Positions 1 to 11,500 of a DNA stretch of 32,095 nt are shown in pieces. Position 1 is the first letter of the stretch; each line of letters opens with the position of its first letter. The notes beneath the pieces are model-generated. The model saw only the letters and a program-made list of their open reading frames with translations, did no database searches and had not been told where the DNA came from. The translations under genes and the position numbers were made by a program. Origin of the DNA: Beroe ovata (Eukaryota > Ctenophora > Nuda > Beroida > Beroidae); the NCBI GenBank assembly GCA_946803715.1, contig CAMPET010000080.1, positions 11,544-43,638 of the forward strand, written 5' to 3'.

Positions 1-17
1 CACACACACACACAAAC

Positions 18-48
<31 letters not shown>
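1..48. repeat. (CA)n microsatellite inside the first visible intron
   Basis: This is a run of CA dinucleotides broken by a few CAAA interruptions. It ends about 10 bases before a splice acceptor (AG at 58-59), so it forms part of the intron 3' end of the Ig receptor gene. Confidence 0.95.
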
Positions 49-59
49 TCTATTTTCAG

Positions 60-2937
60 AGTCGAAGGTCTGGGAGCGGAATAACTCCAGCTCACTGTTG
101 ACCTGTACTGGGGTCCATGTGGTGGTGTGTTCCCACTCCTTCACAGCGGAGTATGAATCTGATGGGACTTATGTGTGTAGGGGAGTGAATACGGTGAGGG
201 CAGGTGTGGAGACGCAGAGTGAAGCAAGAGTGGAGTTGATAACGGGTGAGACTGGGTGTGCTCATACCCATTTTACATGATCAAATTTCACGAAATGATC
301 AATAATTGATCATAATAATATGACCAATTATCATTTATCCATGATTCTGTTCTTTGATCATGACTCTTGGAGGGGATTTCGACCGCCCAATTATCAAAAT
401 CCGACCGCCGAATTATCAAAATACCATCCTGAATGTGAATAACACCGTTCTTATCCTCCCTTAGTAAGAGCAACAGAGATTTCAATGACGGAAAGCTCCA
501 CAGCCATCACTACCGATGACACTCTGGAGCTGAACTGCACGATTGTGGGCAAACCTCTGGAACAAAACATAACCTGGATCCATACCAACTCAGCAGTAGA
601 CTTGAGGAGTAACTTTACAACGACGCTTCTCGATGATTTCAGCCTTATTTCCATCCTGGTGTTGGAGAAACCCTCTACTGAGTATTCAGGAAGATTTACT
701 TGTGTTGCTGGTGACACTAATTACACCTCTCCTGATATAACGATAACAGGTATGTTTGGTGATCTAGTTAATTGATGTTTTAATAACCAATTATGTGATA
801 ATAGTACCGTATAATTGCCCAGCATCTACTGTTCCTTTCACCATCTATAGATTGAGTTTATCGACATTCATGATCATTGAACCTCACAAGTCACTTCTCA
901 AAATGCATCATGAGTGATCATTGATCAGTATTGATCAGCGATGACAGACAATCATACTTCGCAGAAGCCGAGTTTCTAGATGACCCTGTCGTATGGCTGT
1001 CACCGAATTCTAGTGTTGAGAAAGGGGGACTTGTCTCAATCAGATGTCAAGTCCGAGGTATTCAAGAATCCAGAAACATAATTTATGGACTCAGTCCATA
1101 TGACATGCCGTTTCCTTTGTATAAGTGGCATGAAATCAGGGTCAGAGATTTTGTTCCAGTGGCGGACTGCCCCATTTTTGGTCATGGAAAGAGGGAAAGA
1201 TCAATATAAATTCAGCTAGATCTCTACTCTAATCATATATCTCACATATTCTACCCGCAGGTCTCCCAGAGAAGGAAGTATCCGTGATTATCCTCGGACC
1301 GGATGATGGAGTCATCGATTCCCTCGGTCCTCAGTCTACGAGTCTTAGAGAAAAGGTGCTTTTCAGATACCTCATTTACTATCATTGACCTATTTTAGTA
1401 GGTTCAACTTACTATAGGACCTGAAGTATGACCCTAATTCCTATTAGGTGAACACAGACTTCTCCAGTCATGTAGTGTTATGAACTCAAAATCATATTGA
1501 TATAGACAACACAAATCATACTGATACCTATCAGAAATCAGCATCAGAATAAGCATGGGTATCTATATCATATCCAGTTCAAGGCTACACTTCAGTTGGT
1601 TGAAAGCACCACACCCACCCAGGTTTTCTCGTTTGACCACTACGCCGGCTGTCAGGACTATGGATACAGATGTGATGTGAAGACAAGAACTACCTCCAAC
1701 ACAGGTGGTGTCATCATTGACACCGCCTCAACCTCAGTGTCAAGTCCGGTTGTGGAGGGTTGCGAGTGTAAGTTTCGCAATGATTATCTGCGTCATTCAG
1801 CACAATGAATTTTCAACTGTTATGGCCGTAAAGTGTAAGCACTGGCAATATTTCATCTTCATATCCTCTCAGTCTACTTTAACAAACCATCCATCACCCT
1901 CCATTCACATCTCCATCCCGGCCATTCCTAGCTAATCCTCTGTCCCCCCTCACAGTGACTGAAGAGTGGGTTCAAATCGGGGCTGGGGTAGGGGGACTCA
2001 TGGGTTTCATCGTCATTCTTACCATCCTCCTTCTCTTTCTACTTCCACGCTGCAGGAGTGAGTGAATTGTGAAATTCTTCAACGAATGTATTCGTTCTCA
2101 GCTCATGCTAATTAATAATTAATTGATTGAGTCAAAACTATTGATGTACTCACTACTCAGTCCTATTCCTAACGTCTTAATATCCGCAGAAGCAGCCAAA
2201 CAAGATCTGCAGTATCGGTAGGTCAGAATCAATACAAAACAACTTTAATTTTGTCTGAGATCAGATCCGATGACCATATCATATGCATACGCGTAGAATT
2301 AGATGATTGACCTTCACCCATGACCATTGACCAATGACCATATGATTGATCTATGAGTATGACCCTCACCCATGATTGACCCATGACAACATATTTCATG
2401 ATTTTTTGCAGCAACCCGACATTTGATGGTGTGAGCGGTCAGCCAATGAGTGAAATGGTAAGACTAAGTATTTCAGCTTCATGAATTGTTCCAATTCCAT
2501 TACGCATGAGACACAATAGTTTCATGAGACCTTATTGTGATAGTTTGAAATTGGCAATCTCATTCCTACAGTCAGAAGACAAGAGCGGACATAACGGGGT
2601 CTCCAATCCGACTAAATCAAACATGCCAGCTTCACCAGCGGTCAGCATTCATGCATACAGCTGTATTTAGATGATTTCTAAGTTTTATCAAATCTGAAAT
2701 TCACTATGATCACATATCTCTGCAGATTGATATCTGAATCTCTATAATTTTCAGCTCTCGCCATCTACGACAGAAGAAGAAGAAAGTCCGTACATATCAG
2801 TGGAGTTTACGCCCAAATCAGTCCGCCCCGCTGCCCAACCTAGCCCCCTCCCGGTCAGTAACCCAGTAGCTCAATCTCAATCAGAAGGACATTACGCTAC
2901 AATAACAGAACTTAAGTTTAAAGAGGTGCTGGTTTGA
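60..2937 (+). CDS. Ig-superfamily type I membrane receptor, 3' part (10 exons)
   Basis: Exons that I joined: 60-245, 465-749, 965-1057, 1261-1355, 1578-1767, 1956-2057, 2190-2217, 2412-2457, 2572-2640, 2755-2937 (TGA at 2935). All phases agree and give 424 residues plus a split first codon. Exon 1 ends an Ig fold (DGTYVC). Exon 2 is a whole Ig unit (LNC, ITW, SGRFTC). Exons 3-5 form a third, divergent unit (IRC and YGYRC cysteines, no clear core Trp). Introns around the Ig units are phase 1, the classic IgSF pattern. Exon 6 encodes the membrane helix (start VQIGAGVGGLMGF, end PRCR). The tail of about 108 residues carries YRN, SPYISV and HYATI motifs. Several NxS/T sequons suggest glycosylation. 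The signal peptide and earlier domains are outside the window. At exon 5 the acceptor at 1577 was preferred over 1595 because it adds a typical E-strand (ATLQLV). The donor at 2641 (GTCAGC) is weak. The ligand and orthologue are not recognised; roles in adhesion, immunity or self-recognition are inference only. Confidence 0.85.
278..937. repeat. Cluster of eight TGATCA palindromes in Ig-receptor introns
   Basis: TGATCA occurs at 278, 296, 307, 355, 871, 915, 922 and 932. All copies lie in the two introns flanking exon 465-749 and none in the exon. There is no open frame or transposon end associated with them. Confidence 0.7.
2300..2397 (+). repeat. Degenerate ATGACC/ATTGACC repeat in an intron
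   Basis: The intron between the 28-base exon (2190-2217) and the exon at 2412 contains several imperfect copies of (C)CATGACC and ATTGACC in a row. It is a small degenerate tandem repeat with no coding content. Confidence 0.6.
2785..2904 (+). other. Cytoplasmic tyrosine motifs (ITIM-like) of the Ig receptor
   Basis: Codons 2785-2802 read SPYISV, which fits the ITIM pattern [SIVL]xYxx[VIL]. Codons 2893-2904 read YATI, a Yxx[IV] motif with Gly at -2, so only ITIM-like. A separate YRN, matching the Grb2-type YxN pattern, is split across the junction of the exons at 2190-2217 and 2412-2457. The motif matches are seen directly; phosphorylation or SH2 recruitment is inferred. Confidence 0.6.
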
Positions 2938-3440
2938 AGAATTATCGTATTTATCTCACATTTCTGAGACACTCCAATGATAATGCTGTTCTTCAGTTGA
3001 GGGATGATAAATTCAAAACTGATTCCATTTCCACACGCGAAATCACACAAAACTTTTTCACACAAAACTCTATTATTATCACACCAAAACAATTTTTTAA
3101 GCCACACCCTTTCATGATCAGTAACTAATAACTTCGTCTTCTCTTCTAGTAAATCTCGTCTCAAATAGTCGTATCAAAACTTCCTAGTCCTACTAGTCGA
3201 TAAGTATTTCTGGAAAATGAAATCCTTGATAGAAAGCTCTAATGAATTCAAGGTCAGCTATTTTTGTTTTTAGGCGTACATTCATACAAAATACCTTTAC
3301 ATTGACCCAATAACACTCAAGAACTTCATAATCATCTAAAGTTTACAGACTAGAATCTCTGAGCTCTGACCTGGTTACATTCAAAATCTCGGCCATAAGT
3401 AGACAGATCTGATATCGGCTCAGATTTCCCAAAGTTAGGT
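2938..3440. other. Intergenic gap between two convergent genes
   Basis: This gap must contain the 3' UTRs of the Ig receptor (plus) and the GPCR (minus). I saw no canonical AATAAA in the expected place on either strand. The open frames here (for example 2892-3164 minus) are AT-rich and show no domain. Confidence 0.6.
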
Positions 3441-4391
3441 CTATCTCCGTGGGGATGATCCCGTTGCTGTTACCACATTGGTCGAGCTCACTGGTGCGGG
3501 ATTAACAGTAGTAGTCTGGAACATTGTGCCATTGATAATCCGGCCCAGTTGCTTCACCCAGTACCTCCTAAACCTCCTATTAGTAGCTGTATAGAGCATG
3601 GGGTTGAACCACGATCCGGTGGTCAGGCAGATGGACGAGAGTTGGAGTAGGATATCGGAATCTGATCCCGACATGTTCTTGCATATCCCGGGAATCCAAC
3701 TGAGGAGGTAAACTCCCGAGATTAGCGTCACCAGGAGGAAATTACTCCGCCGCTGCTTGCACCCGGTCGAGTGTTTGTTTGCAACCACACAGATAGCAAT
3801 GTTGGTGATAAGTATGAGGCCCAGGGGAAGGGAAACTGCGAAGATGGTGGCGAAGAGAAACACGTCATCGTTGGTAAGGAATATCGAGGTGGAACAGAAG
3901 CCGTTGCTAGGTTGGAATACTCCGCAAGGACGGTAGACAGCGGCTAGACATATGATGAAAGTAACAATAGCTGCCCAAATGACATAGCAGCAAATTTTAG
4001 CCGCCCCCGGCGGGAGACTTTTGAGCGGGTAGGTGAAGAGGACTAGCCTCTGGATTGTAATGGTCAGGACAAACATGCTGTTTCCAATTAGGGGGATGTA
4101 CTTGGCAAGTGCCCCAACATTGCACAGAACCGGCCCAAACACCCAAACTCCCGCACACGTCACCACGAATTCCGGTAGGACAGTGATGAGGATATACAGA
4201 ATGTCCGCTAGGGCGAGGTTCTGGATGAAACTCAGGGATACTTTGTCCATTTTGATAGCGTTATGTTTCATGGATCCGTATAGGACCAAGAAATTGCCGG
4301 TCAGACCAACCAGAATGACAAAGAAACGATAGCTGGCGAGGGAGATGGCTTGGGCAGAAGTCAGTGTCATGTGGAAGGTAGAGTTGTTCAT
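3441..4391 (-). CDS. Rhodopsin-like (class A) GPCR, intronless, orphan
   Basis: The 316-residue protein has seven hydrophobic segments and a short N-terminus with an early NNST sequon. Class A landmarks: GN in TM1 (N33), LALAD in TM2 (D63), the TM3-start cysteine C90 with ECL2 cysteines C156 and C166, SWIP in TM6 (W232, P234), and NPMLY in TM7 (263-267) followed by a basic helix 8 (NRRFRRYW). The DRY motif at the end of TM3 is replaced by Q114-R115-L116, keeping only the arginine, and CWxP is SWxP. ATG at 4391 places the normal start about 20 residues before TM1; the stop is TAG. The coding region is a single exon, unlike its neighbours, which could reflect retroposition or a naturally intronless class A family. 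The overall look is closest to peptide/amine-type receptors, but I recognise no specific orthologue or ligand. Confidence 0.95.
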   Translation of the reverse strand: MNNSTFHMTLTSAQAISLASYRFFVILVGLTGNFLVLYGSMKHNAIKMDKVSLSFIQNLALADILYILITVLPEFVVTCAGVWVFGPVLCNVGALAKYIPLIGNSMFVLTITIQRLVLFTYPLKSLPPGAAKICCYVIWAAIVTFIICLAAVYRPCGVFQPSNGFCSTSIFLTNDDVFLFATIFAVSLPLGLILITNIAICVVANKHSTGCKQRRSNFLLVTLISGVYLLSWIPGICKNMSGSDSDILLQLSSICLTTGSWFNPMLYTATNRRFRRYWVKQLGRIINGTMFQTTTVNPAPVSSTNVVTATGSSPRR

Positions 4392-5568
4392 GATGGCACT
4401 CCGAGATCTTTACTTCAGATGGGGTTATTAAAATGCTGCTGGCCAGAGTCGAATTCAGTGTTTGTATAATATACGGCAAAAGATATCAGATTTTCTCAAA
4501 ATATCGAGGAACAGCTCGTCACTTTTATGTGGTTGGGATACTCATTCCACGAAATTGATGATACTCGAAGTACTCATCTTCATTTTTACCTGATATAAAA
4601 CCGTAATGAAGCTGGGGCATATTTTACGTAACATATTGCAGTGAACATTCTCATCTAATATTTCAAAAATTGTAGCGGCCACTGCATGCTTATTCTGCAT
4701 AGATACCTTAGTCCCAAGAATTTCTTAAACGTTAGAAGGTGGTCATGGTGGCGAGAAAAAGGCGCACAAATTGGAATGACGTTTATCCGAATTGCGCGTC
4801 TGATTCTTCATTATCATAATATCATATGCCCCTTTGCCCTTAAATTCACCAATGGAACCATGATATGGCAATTCTCAATTATGATGTTCAAGGAAAACAA
4901 CTAAATATATTTGATCGAGGGAGCAATCTCTCTCTCTCTCTTTTAGAAAGGAGAATATAAATAAGCAAGAACAGAATCCAAAAACTTGAAATACGTCCAG
5001 CCTCACACATGCTGCGCGCATCAATACAATAGTTTCCAAAGTTTCGATCCCGGCCTTCCTCACACCTGGCGTACTATATATGACAGACGAGCTATATGGT
5101 GCACATCTGATGTATACAATCTAACAATAACTGTACAAAGTATTTACAATGATCGGAAAAATAATCAGACTCATAAAATATATTCGCTGAGGTATACATA
5201 TTATTCACAATGGAAGTAAAATATCGTGCTGTAGGATTTTTTAGTACTTTCCATCTTTAGGAAAAAAACCTCTCTGTCTACTATCAATAATATCATCCTA
5301 GACCCTGCTGCTTCATTAATAGTATCATTCGAGGGGTCAACAGATGTGTGCTATCAAGATCGTTTGGCACCTCCACTCCACGGTTCATATGTCACGTGAT
5401 TCACGTTATCTTATAAATATGTTTGAGGGGAGTGTCGAGAGAGAGAAAAACGTCACAGCTCGCCCCCCGATCTAAGAATGTTTAAGAATGTGTCACTGCA
5501 ACACCGATACAATCCATTTATAGTCCCGCATAACACACACACACGCATACAATCTCTTGATTTTAACT
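4392..5568. other. Intergenic gap between the GPCR 5' end and CFAP44 3' end
   Basis: This AT-rich stretch has no convincing exon. It holds a short CT run at 4927-4943 and one CACGTG at 5393. The GPCR promoter should lie at its left end, and the CFAP44 3' UTR at its right end. I could not identify a TATA box or poly(A) signal with confidence. Confidence 0.6.
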
Positions 5569-8500
5569 TTAAGATCGTCCGCCAATTGGTGGCAGTGGAG
5601 GGACAGCTGTCTGGGTTGGGGGTAGAATGTGACCGTCCTTCCGAGAGAGAATACCAATTTCATCCTTCAGTGCGTCGATCTCTTGCGCTTGGAGTTGAAC
5701 AAGCTGCAAAATCGGTTACTTATTAGGCTGCCCAATTTATATGTGAAATAATGAAATCACCGCTTGGTTGTCATCAATCAACCATGGAGATGGTATTTCC
5801 TTGTGTTTGAAATCGGATACCTGTAAGAGTCTCTGTCTCTCCTTTAGATCTGCTTTTCGTTGTCCTGAATACTCCCCTCCCAGATTCTTCTGTTTTCCAT
5901 CAAGAACACCCTCTAAATTCTGCATGTCCTTGGTCAATTCATTGAGAGTATCCAGCCGTGATGTGTGGTCTCGGGTTGCCGTGAGGAGGCGCTGTTTTGC
6001 CTGGTTTATCTGAACCTGAGGGTAGGAGAGAGTTGGTAAAAACCTCTGTGAAAAAATTGGGATGAGTATCTCCACTTGTAACCAAAAGTAAGTTAATTCT
6101 GAAGAAGTCTTCCAGTATTTCTGAGAGAAGAAAGTACTCACATCCCATTCATTCATTTTTCTGGAGTACTTCACATCCTTCTTTGCTATGGTTTCCTTCA
6201 ACTCTTCAGCGATTCTGCGGAAGAGTGGACGTAAATCATTAGCAAATTTCGTAGATGGACTTGGATTTGTTCACGCGTTGATTGACCCAGTCCACAGAAT
6301 AGATTTTTATAGGGAGGGGTGGATTCATCGCTGATAATTCAATTTGATAATGATATTCTGATGTCCGAATGAATCTCGTACCTGTTGGTTGATATGTTTT
6401 CCAGCTTCTTGAGATCGACATCCCGGCCGAATTTTAGGAGCATCATACTGTGACACTTTTCTTCCAGTTGGACCAGCTTTTCTTGCATTCCTTTCTTTCC
6501 TTTGATCAAGTGGATGTGCGATTTTTTCAGTTCTCTGGGAGAAGTTCGGCAATGAGTGATTTCGAATCGATATGGTACAACTATGAAAGCTGATCCTTCT
6601 CCTGATTCACCATAAATCATCAAGAGAAATCGAAGTTGGATATCTCGAAACAACTTAAAGTCTCACTTGAACTTCCTGATCTGGTGAGCCTTCTCCTGTT
6701 GCAGCTCCTTTATCCTATTGGAGAGTTGGCTCACTCCTCCAGAGTGGAATACAAGACAAGAAGTCAAGTCTCCGGGGAGAACGCCTTTCTTCATGAATTG
6801 GATCTGAAATTAAAGATCCGTGAAGTTTCTCAAGGTTCTAGAACTCCAATCTCAAGAACAAACTTTTGAGAAGTGAATTGTAAATGTCTGATTTCCAATG
6901 ACCTAAACATATATATACCTGATCAAGATTGAGCGTCACAATCATATCAAGCTCATTCATCTTCTTCTGTTTCTCCAGTTGGAATGCTTCCAAGTCATTC
7001 CTTGCTCCCTTCACACCGTGATTGATAACCTTGTTCTTCTTCACCAGCGCATCAACCTCCTTTTTAAGGGTGTCGATCATTTTCTTCTCCTCCTGGATTG
7101 CTTCCTCTAGATCAAGCTTCTTCTCTCGCATGATAATAGTAGCATCATATAGCTCTTGACTGAAAGATGGTCGTGAATATCATAACATTGAAGTCGTCCG
7201 CACATCAGTCTCAGTAGGTACTTTATTCCTCAATACAAGATATTTCCTTGTGTTTGAAAACAAACCTGCACCCCGGTGGACAGATATTCAGATCCAGATG
7301 TTCTGCATCCTCGTCGTCACTTTCTTCTTCCGAGCTAGAGTCATAGTCGTCATCACTGTCACTTTCATCCGAATCTGAAAGGAAAAGTTGTTCAGTGAAT
7401 TTGCGCCGGAGAATTCTTTGCATGTTCAGGTAAAGTCGCGTGTCCCCACTTGGATATATGTCCTTCAAGCAATCCCCAGTTTTTAGTAAACATCAAGAAT
7501 CACTGCACAATACAAACCTCTTCTACGTTCTAGAATTAGAAAACAAAACGAACTCTGCTCACCTCCCTCCATCTCAGCAGCCTTCTTCACCCTCTTGATC
7601 TTCTTCTTGAAGACCTTGGTGAGGAAGTCTGCGAACTTGTTGTTCTCACCGAGCTGCTCGGTGAAGCTCTCATAGAGCAACTTCTCACTCTCCTGCAGCT
7701 CACTCATGTACATCTTCTTGCTGCCGAGTTTCTCTTCCAGCTCTTCGATCTGATGTGAGAGAAGTAAGTCTCAGATTGATCACTTCCAGAAATGATTCGG
7801 TTTAGGCTTGACATGATAGTAACACTAATAATTTACCTTGTCATTCATTTCATCTCTGTCAGAGACTTTAGAGGACAGAGCCTCTTGCAGGTAATTCTCC
7901 CTCTTCTCAAATTCCTTAAGGAGGAGGAGCTCTTCGAATAGCAGAATCACTCTAAGATCACCATTTTTCAGCTGTAGAAGAAATAGAACCGTGATAATGC
8001 CATGAAAAATCGTGACAAAATGACATGAAAAAGGCATGAACTTTGAAGGAGAGAGAAGTATCTAACCTCGACGTCCATCTTGATCTTGTCGGATCTTAGT
8101 TCAAGGAGTTTGGCATCAAACTCTTGGTATGCTTCGTTCATCTGGCTGATCAAACATTCCTGCTCATGCAACATCCTGATAATAGGTGTTGGGATTATCG
8201 CGGCACTGGCACTGATATCGTCCCTCAATTGTCAAACTGAATGAAGATCCTTATACTGATACCCCATCACAAGTGAAAACTACACGTACTGTGATCAACT
8301 CACATCATGATATTAAGATTGTTGTTCTCGGATTCCAAAGCTGAGATCTTGTCCTCCTCAGGCTCAGACCCAAACTCTGAGTCTGAGTCCTCCTTCTTTT
8401 CCGCAGCTGGAGGAGCAGCAGCAGGGGCTGGCTTCCCACCAGCAGCCTGGACAGATATTCAAATTTGAAAAGAGCTTACTAACGAGTGGTTGGTAATAGC

Positions 8501-11500
8501 TTGTTCGCTGCTATTTCCAGTAAACTAGATATTTGCTAAGATTGTAACTAACTGGTTTAGGAGCTTCAGCTGGAACTGTAGGGGTGTCATCACCTCCGAA
8601 ACCACCAAAGCCCCCAAATCCACCATCATCGCCAGCCCCCTTTTTCTTCTCTGCGTCATAAACCGTCTTGAACTGTCTCAACGATTCTGGTGTGTATTCC
8701 ATCTTCCTGTGGAAGATAAGGCAATAATTTTGTGACCATTACCGAGGTATAAACGCGAACTATGTCTGATATAAGTTCAAATATTCATCAGAAAGAGTGA
8801 TCCTAACGACAACCAAACCTCTCTGGTATCTCATCATCTAGAAGAACGGGAACACGAGGTTTTTCCATTACATTATCAGCAGGAAGGAGTCCTTGAATCT
8901 CATCCAGTCGCCTACTCCAGGCCTCTGCTTCGCTGATCATCTTCTTCTTCTGATCTCGGAGTGCGATGAGCCTCTCGTTGAATGTCATCTTCGTCACATA
9001 AAGCTGCAAAGCATGTTGTGTTTCGGGACGGGGAAAATATGAAGTTAAAAGATTATGTTGCGAGCTGTGGCATGAACATTTCTTATAACCGAACACAAGA
9101 TCTGTGAGGCTCTTTACCATTCTCCGTAGTTCCAAGAGCTGAGCCCGTTTGAAGGTAGCTCCCTGTCTTTGAGACTCTGGAACCTTGTAGTTGGTAGCGG
9201 TCTTCAGGTTGAAATCACCCATATTGTTCTTGGCATCCTCAATTGCAGCCAGCATCTCAGGGTCTTCGTAGTTTTCAGAGGGCTTTCTTGCATACAAGTT
9301 CTTCCACTGGGGTAAGAGAGGCATTTCATACACGATTATTTCCCAGCTATGTAAATACAGTAATCAAATGCAGTAAATCACACATGCAGTATTGACTATT
9401 GAAATATGAATCACACTTTATCACACTAGATATCACACTTATCACATCCTATCATTACCGCTAATTCTCGCTGAAGTCTCTTGTTCTTCCTCTCCTCCGC
9501 CTTTGCTAGACTCTTGTTAGCCTTGGCATCCTTCAGCTTCTTTCCCCCTTTAGATCCCACTGGTCCGCCTCCCCCGTGAAGATCAAGGTCTGTTCCCTTT
9601 CTAATGAACCCGGCCATCCCCTGTAGGGATTGCTGAAGGGTTCACATCAGAATCTGATATTGACGACGTGTATACATTGTTTGAATCAAAAGCGAACATT
9701 GATAAAGACAACATGTAATTAAACCAGAGCTTTATTGCAAGATGAATGACGGTACTGATTTTTGCAGAGAAAATCATTATTGAGGGAGTATATTATTGGA
9801 GTACTGGATAAGGAATAGAGTGCTGATCAGTGGTTGGGCCTCGAGGTTGGTTAATTGCTTCTCATATAAACTGCTACAAATGCACAAGTGAAAGACTATT
9901 CCTATGTTGGGGGGGTAAGGCAAACTTTGGCAAAGAATTCCCACTTTTTTGGGCTTTGCCAAAAAAGTCTTTGCCAAAGTTTGCCTTACCCCCGCCCCTA
10001 TGTTCGTTATGTTATCCATATAATTATATTGGGATGATCATGAATATGATCAGCTTGACTCGGCAAGTATTCTTCCTTTATGATTTCTGGATTGTGGAGT
10101 GTACCATGCAACTCTGAAAAAAGTCTAAACAAATCTGGAGTATTTGGGACAAAGGGTATGGTCCTAGTCATTGGATATGCCACGCATCAGAGAATTCAGA
10201 TTCGCTTATTTCTATGAAGATTCATGAAAATTATTCTTGTGATCATTGAATGAGCCATCGATTGTTCGTGCCAGCTAAATTTTCACTAAGTCAAGTAGGT
10301 CCTTTTGATTGGGTATCATCATCCCTGAGCATAGAATACAAAGGGTACGCTGAACAAAATCAGGAGTACACAAGAAATGACAAGAATTGCTTTGCCGCTT
10401 TCAAAAAGTGGTTTTACCTTCCTACTGCTGGTACTAGTTTCCGACTGCAAGTGTTAATAAGTTAGAAAAACACATGGGGGTTGCTCTTTCAGTTGACACG
10501 TCATGATCAATGGTTAAATCCCGCATAATATCAATCACGTTGGAAGGGATATTATCTGAATCAGCGGGACGGGAAAGGTCAACGAAAGATATTAAACACA
10601 AAATGTGCCCACAAACTGCGACCCCAAACCCGAAGCCTCGTCAAAAGAGGTTAAGGTTTGAGGTGCGGAAAGCAGCGTATATGAAAATGAATCAGAAAGA
10701 GTAGAAAAAGAGAGATGTGTGTGATTGCACTGTATACTCAATTTACCGTTCTTATGCTTTCACTAGTTTCTGTCTGCAAGTTATGAGCGGGTTAAACTTG
10801 ATAAGGAGATCATGCTAAAGTAAAGATGAAAAAACCCCTCAGAACACCCCACCCAATATCACACTCCATCGATTCATGGAAATGCACATCGAAAATTTTG
10901 AACATAACCGCGAACTTCCATCTATGACTCTTGTAATATCTTGCTTTCGTAACACTTCTAAGTTCACAACCGCTACCATCAACCGACCCTCTCATGACCC
11001 CATCTATAATGTCAAGATAACCCCGGCCCCCAACTCATCCTATGTTCTACCGAAGTTGTCCCCCATGGCCTCACTTACCGTTCGGATGATATTTGAGACC
11101 CGGCGTGAATCTCGCGACCCTGGAGCTCCACCGGGCACCTCTGTCAGCTTCTTCCTGTAATCGTCCAGAGCTTGTTGCATGGCTTCCGACGGTTTGGCAC
11201 ACCGGAATGTGGCAACCTGAGGAAGGGGGAGAGATGTGATAGCTGCCGGACAACTGCGAACATTGGAGCGATTGACAGGGTGCTTGGGAATATTCGAGGT
11301 CAATCAATATCGGTTTTTCCAGGTTTTCTGATTTAATCACAGGATTGCCAAGAGCTTGGGAATGTTCAAGCATGACTAGCATGAGTATCATACCAAGTGA
11401 TGTGATCCAACAGCGTGAAGGACAATCTTATCCGTCGCCACAACGTCCTTGAATCTTCTCCTCAGTTTTTGTAGTTGGAGTCTGAGAAGGAGGAGAATGC

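Noticed and set aside
1058-1209. Continuation of the third Ig-unit frame past 1057 to a stop
   Set aside because: A phase-1 donor at 1058 joins to an exon at 1261 that restores an Ig-like sequence. The read-through runs into unrelated sequence and a stop.
2892-3164. 90-codon open frame, minus strand, overlapping the receptor 3' end
   Set aside because: It overlaps the receptor's last exon in antisense, is AT-rich, and shows no conserved motif.
4033-4332. 99-codon open frame on the plus strand
   Set aside because: It is the antisense shadow of the GPCR coding region, which has clear seven-helix landmarks.
5030-5062. tRNA T-loop-like sequence TTTCGATCCCGGCC
   Set aside because: No matching T stem, anticodon arm or acceptor stem could be formed around it.
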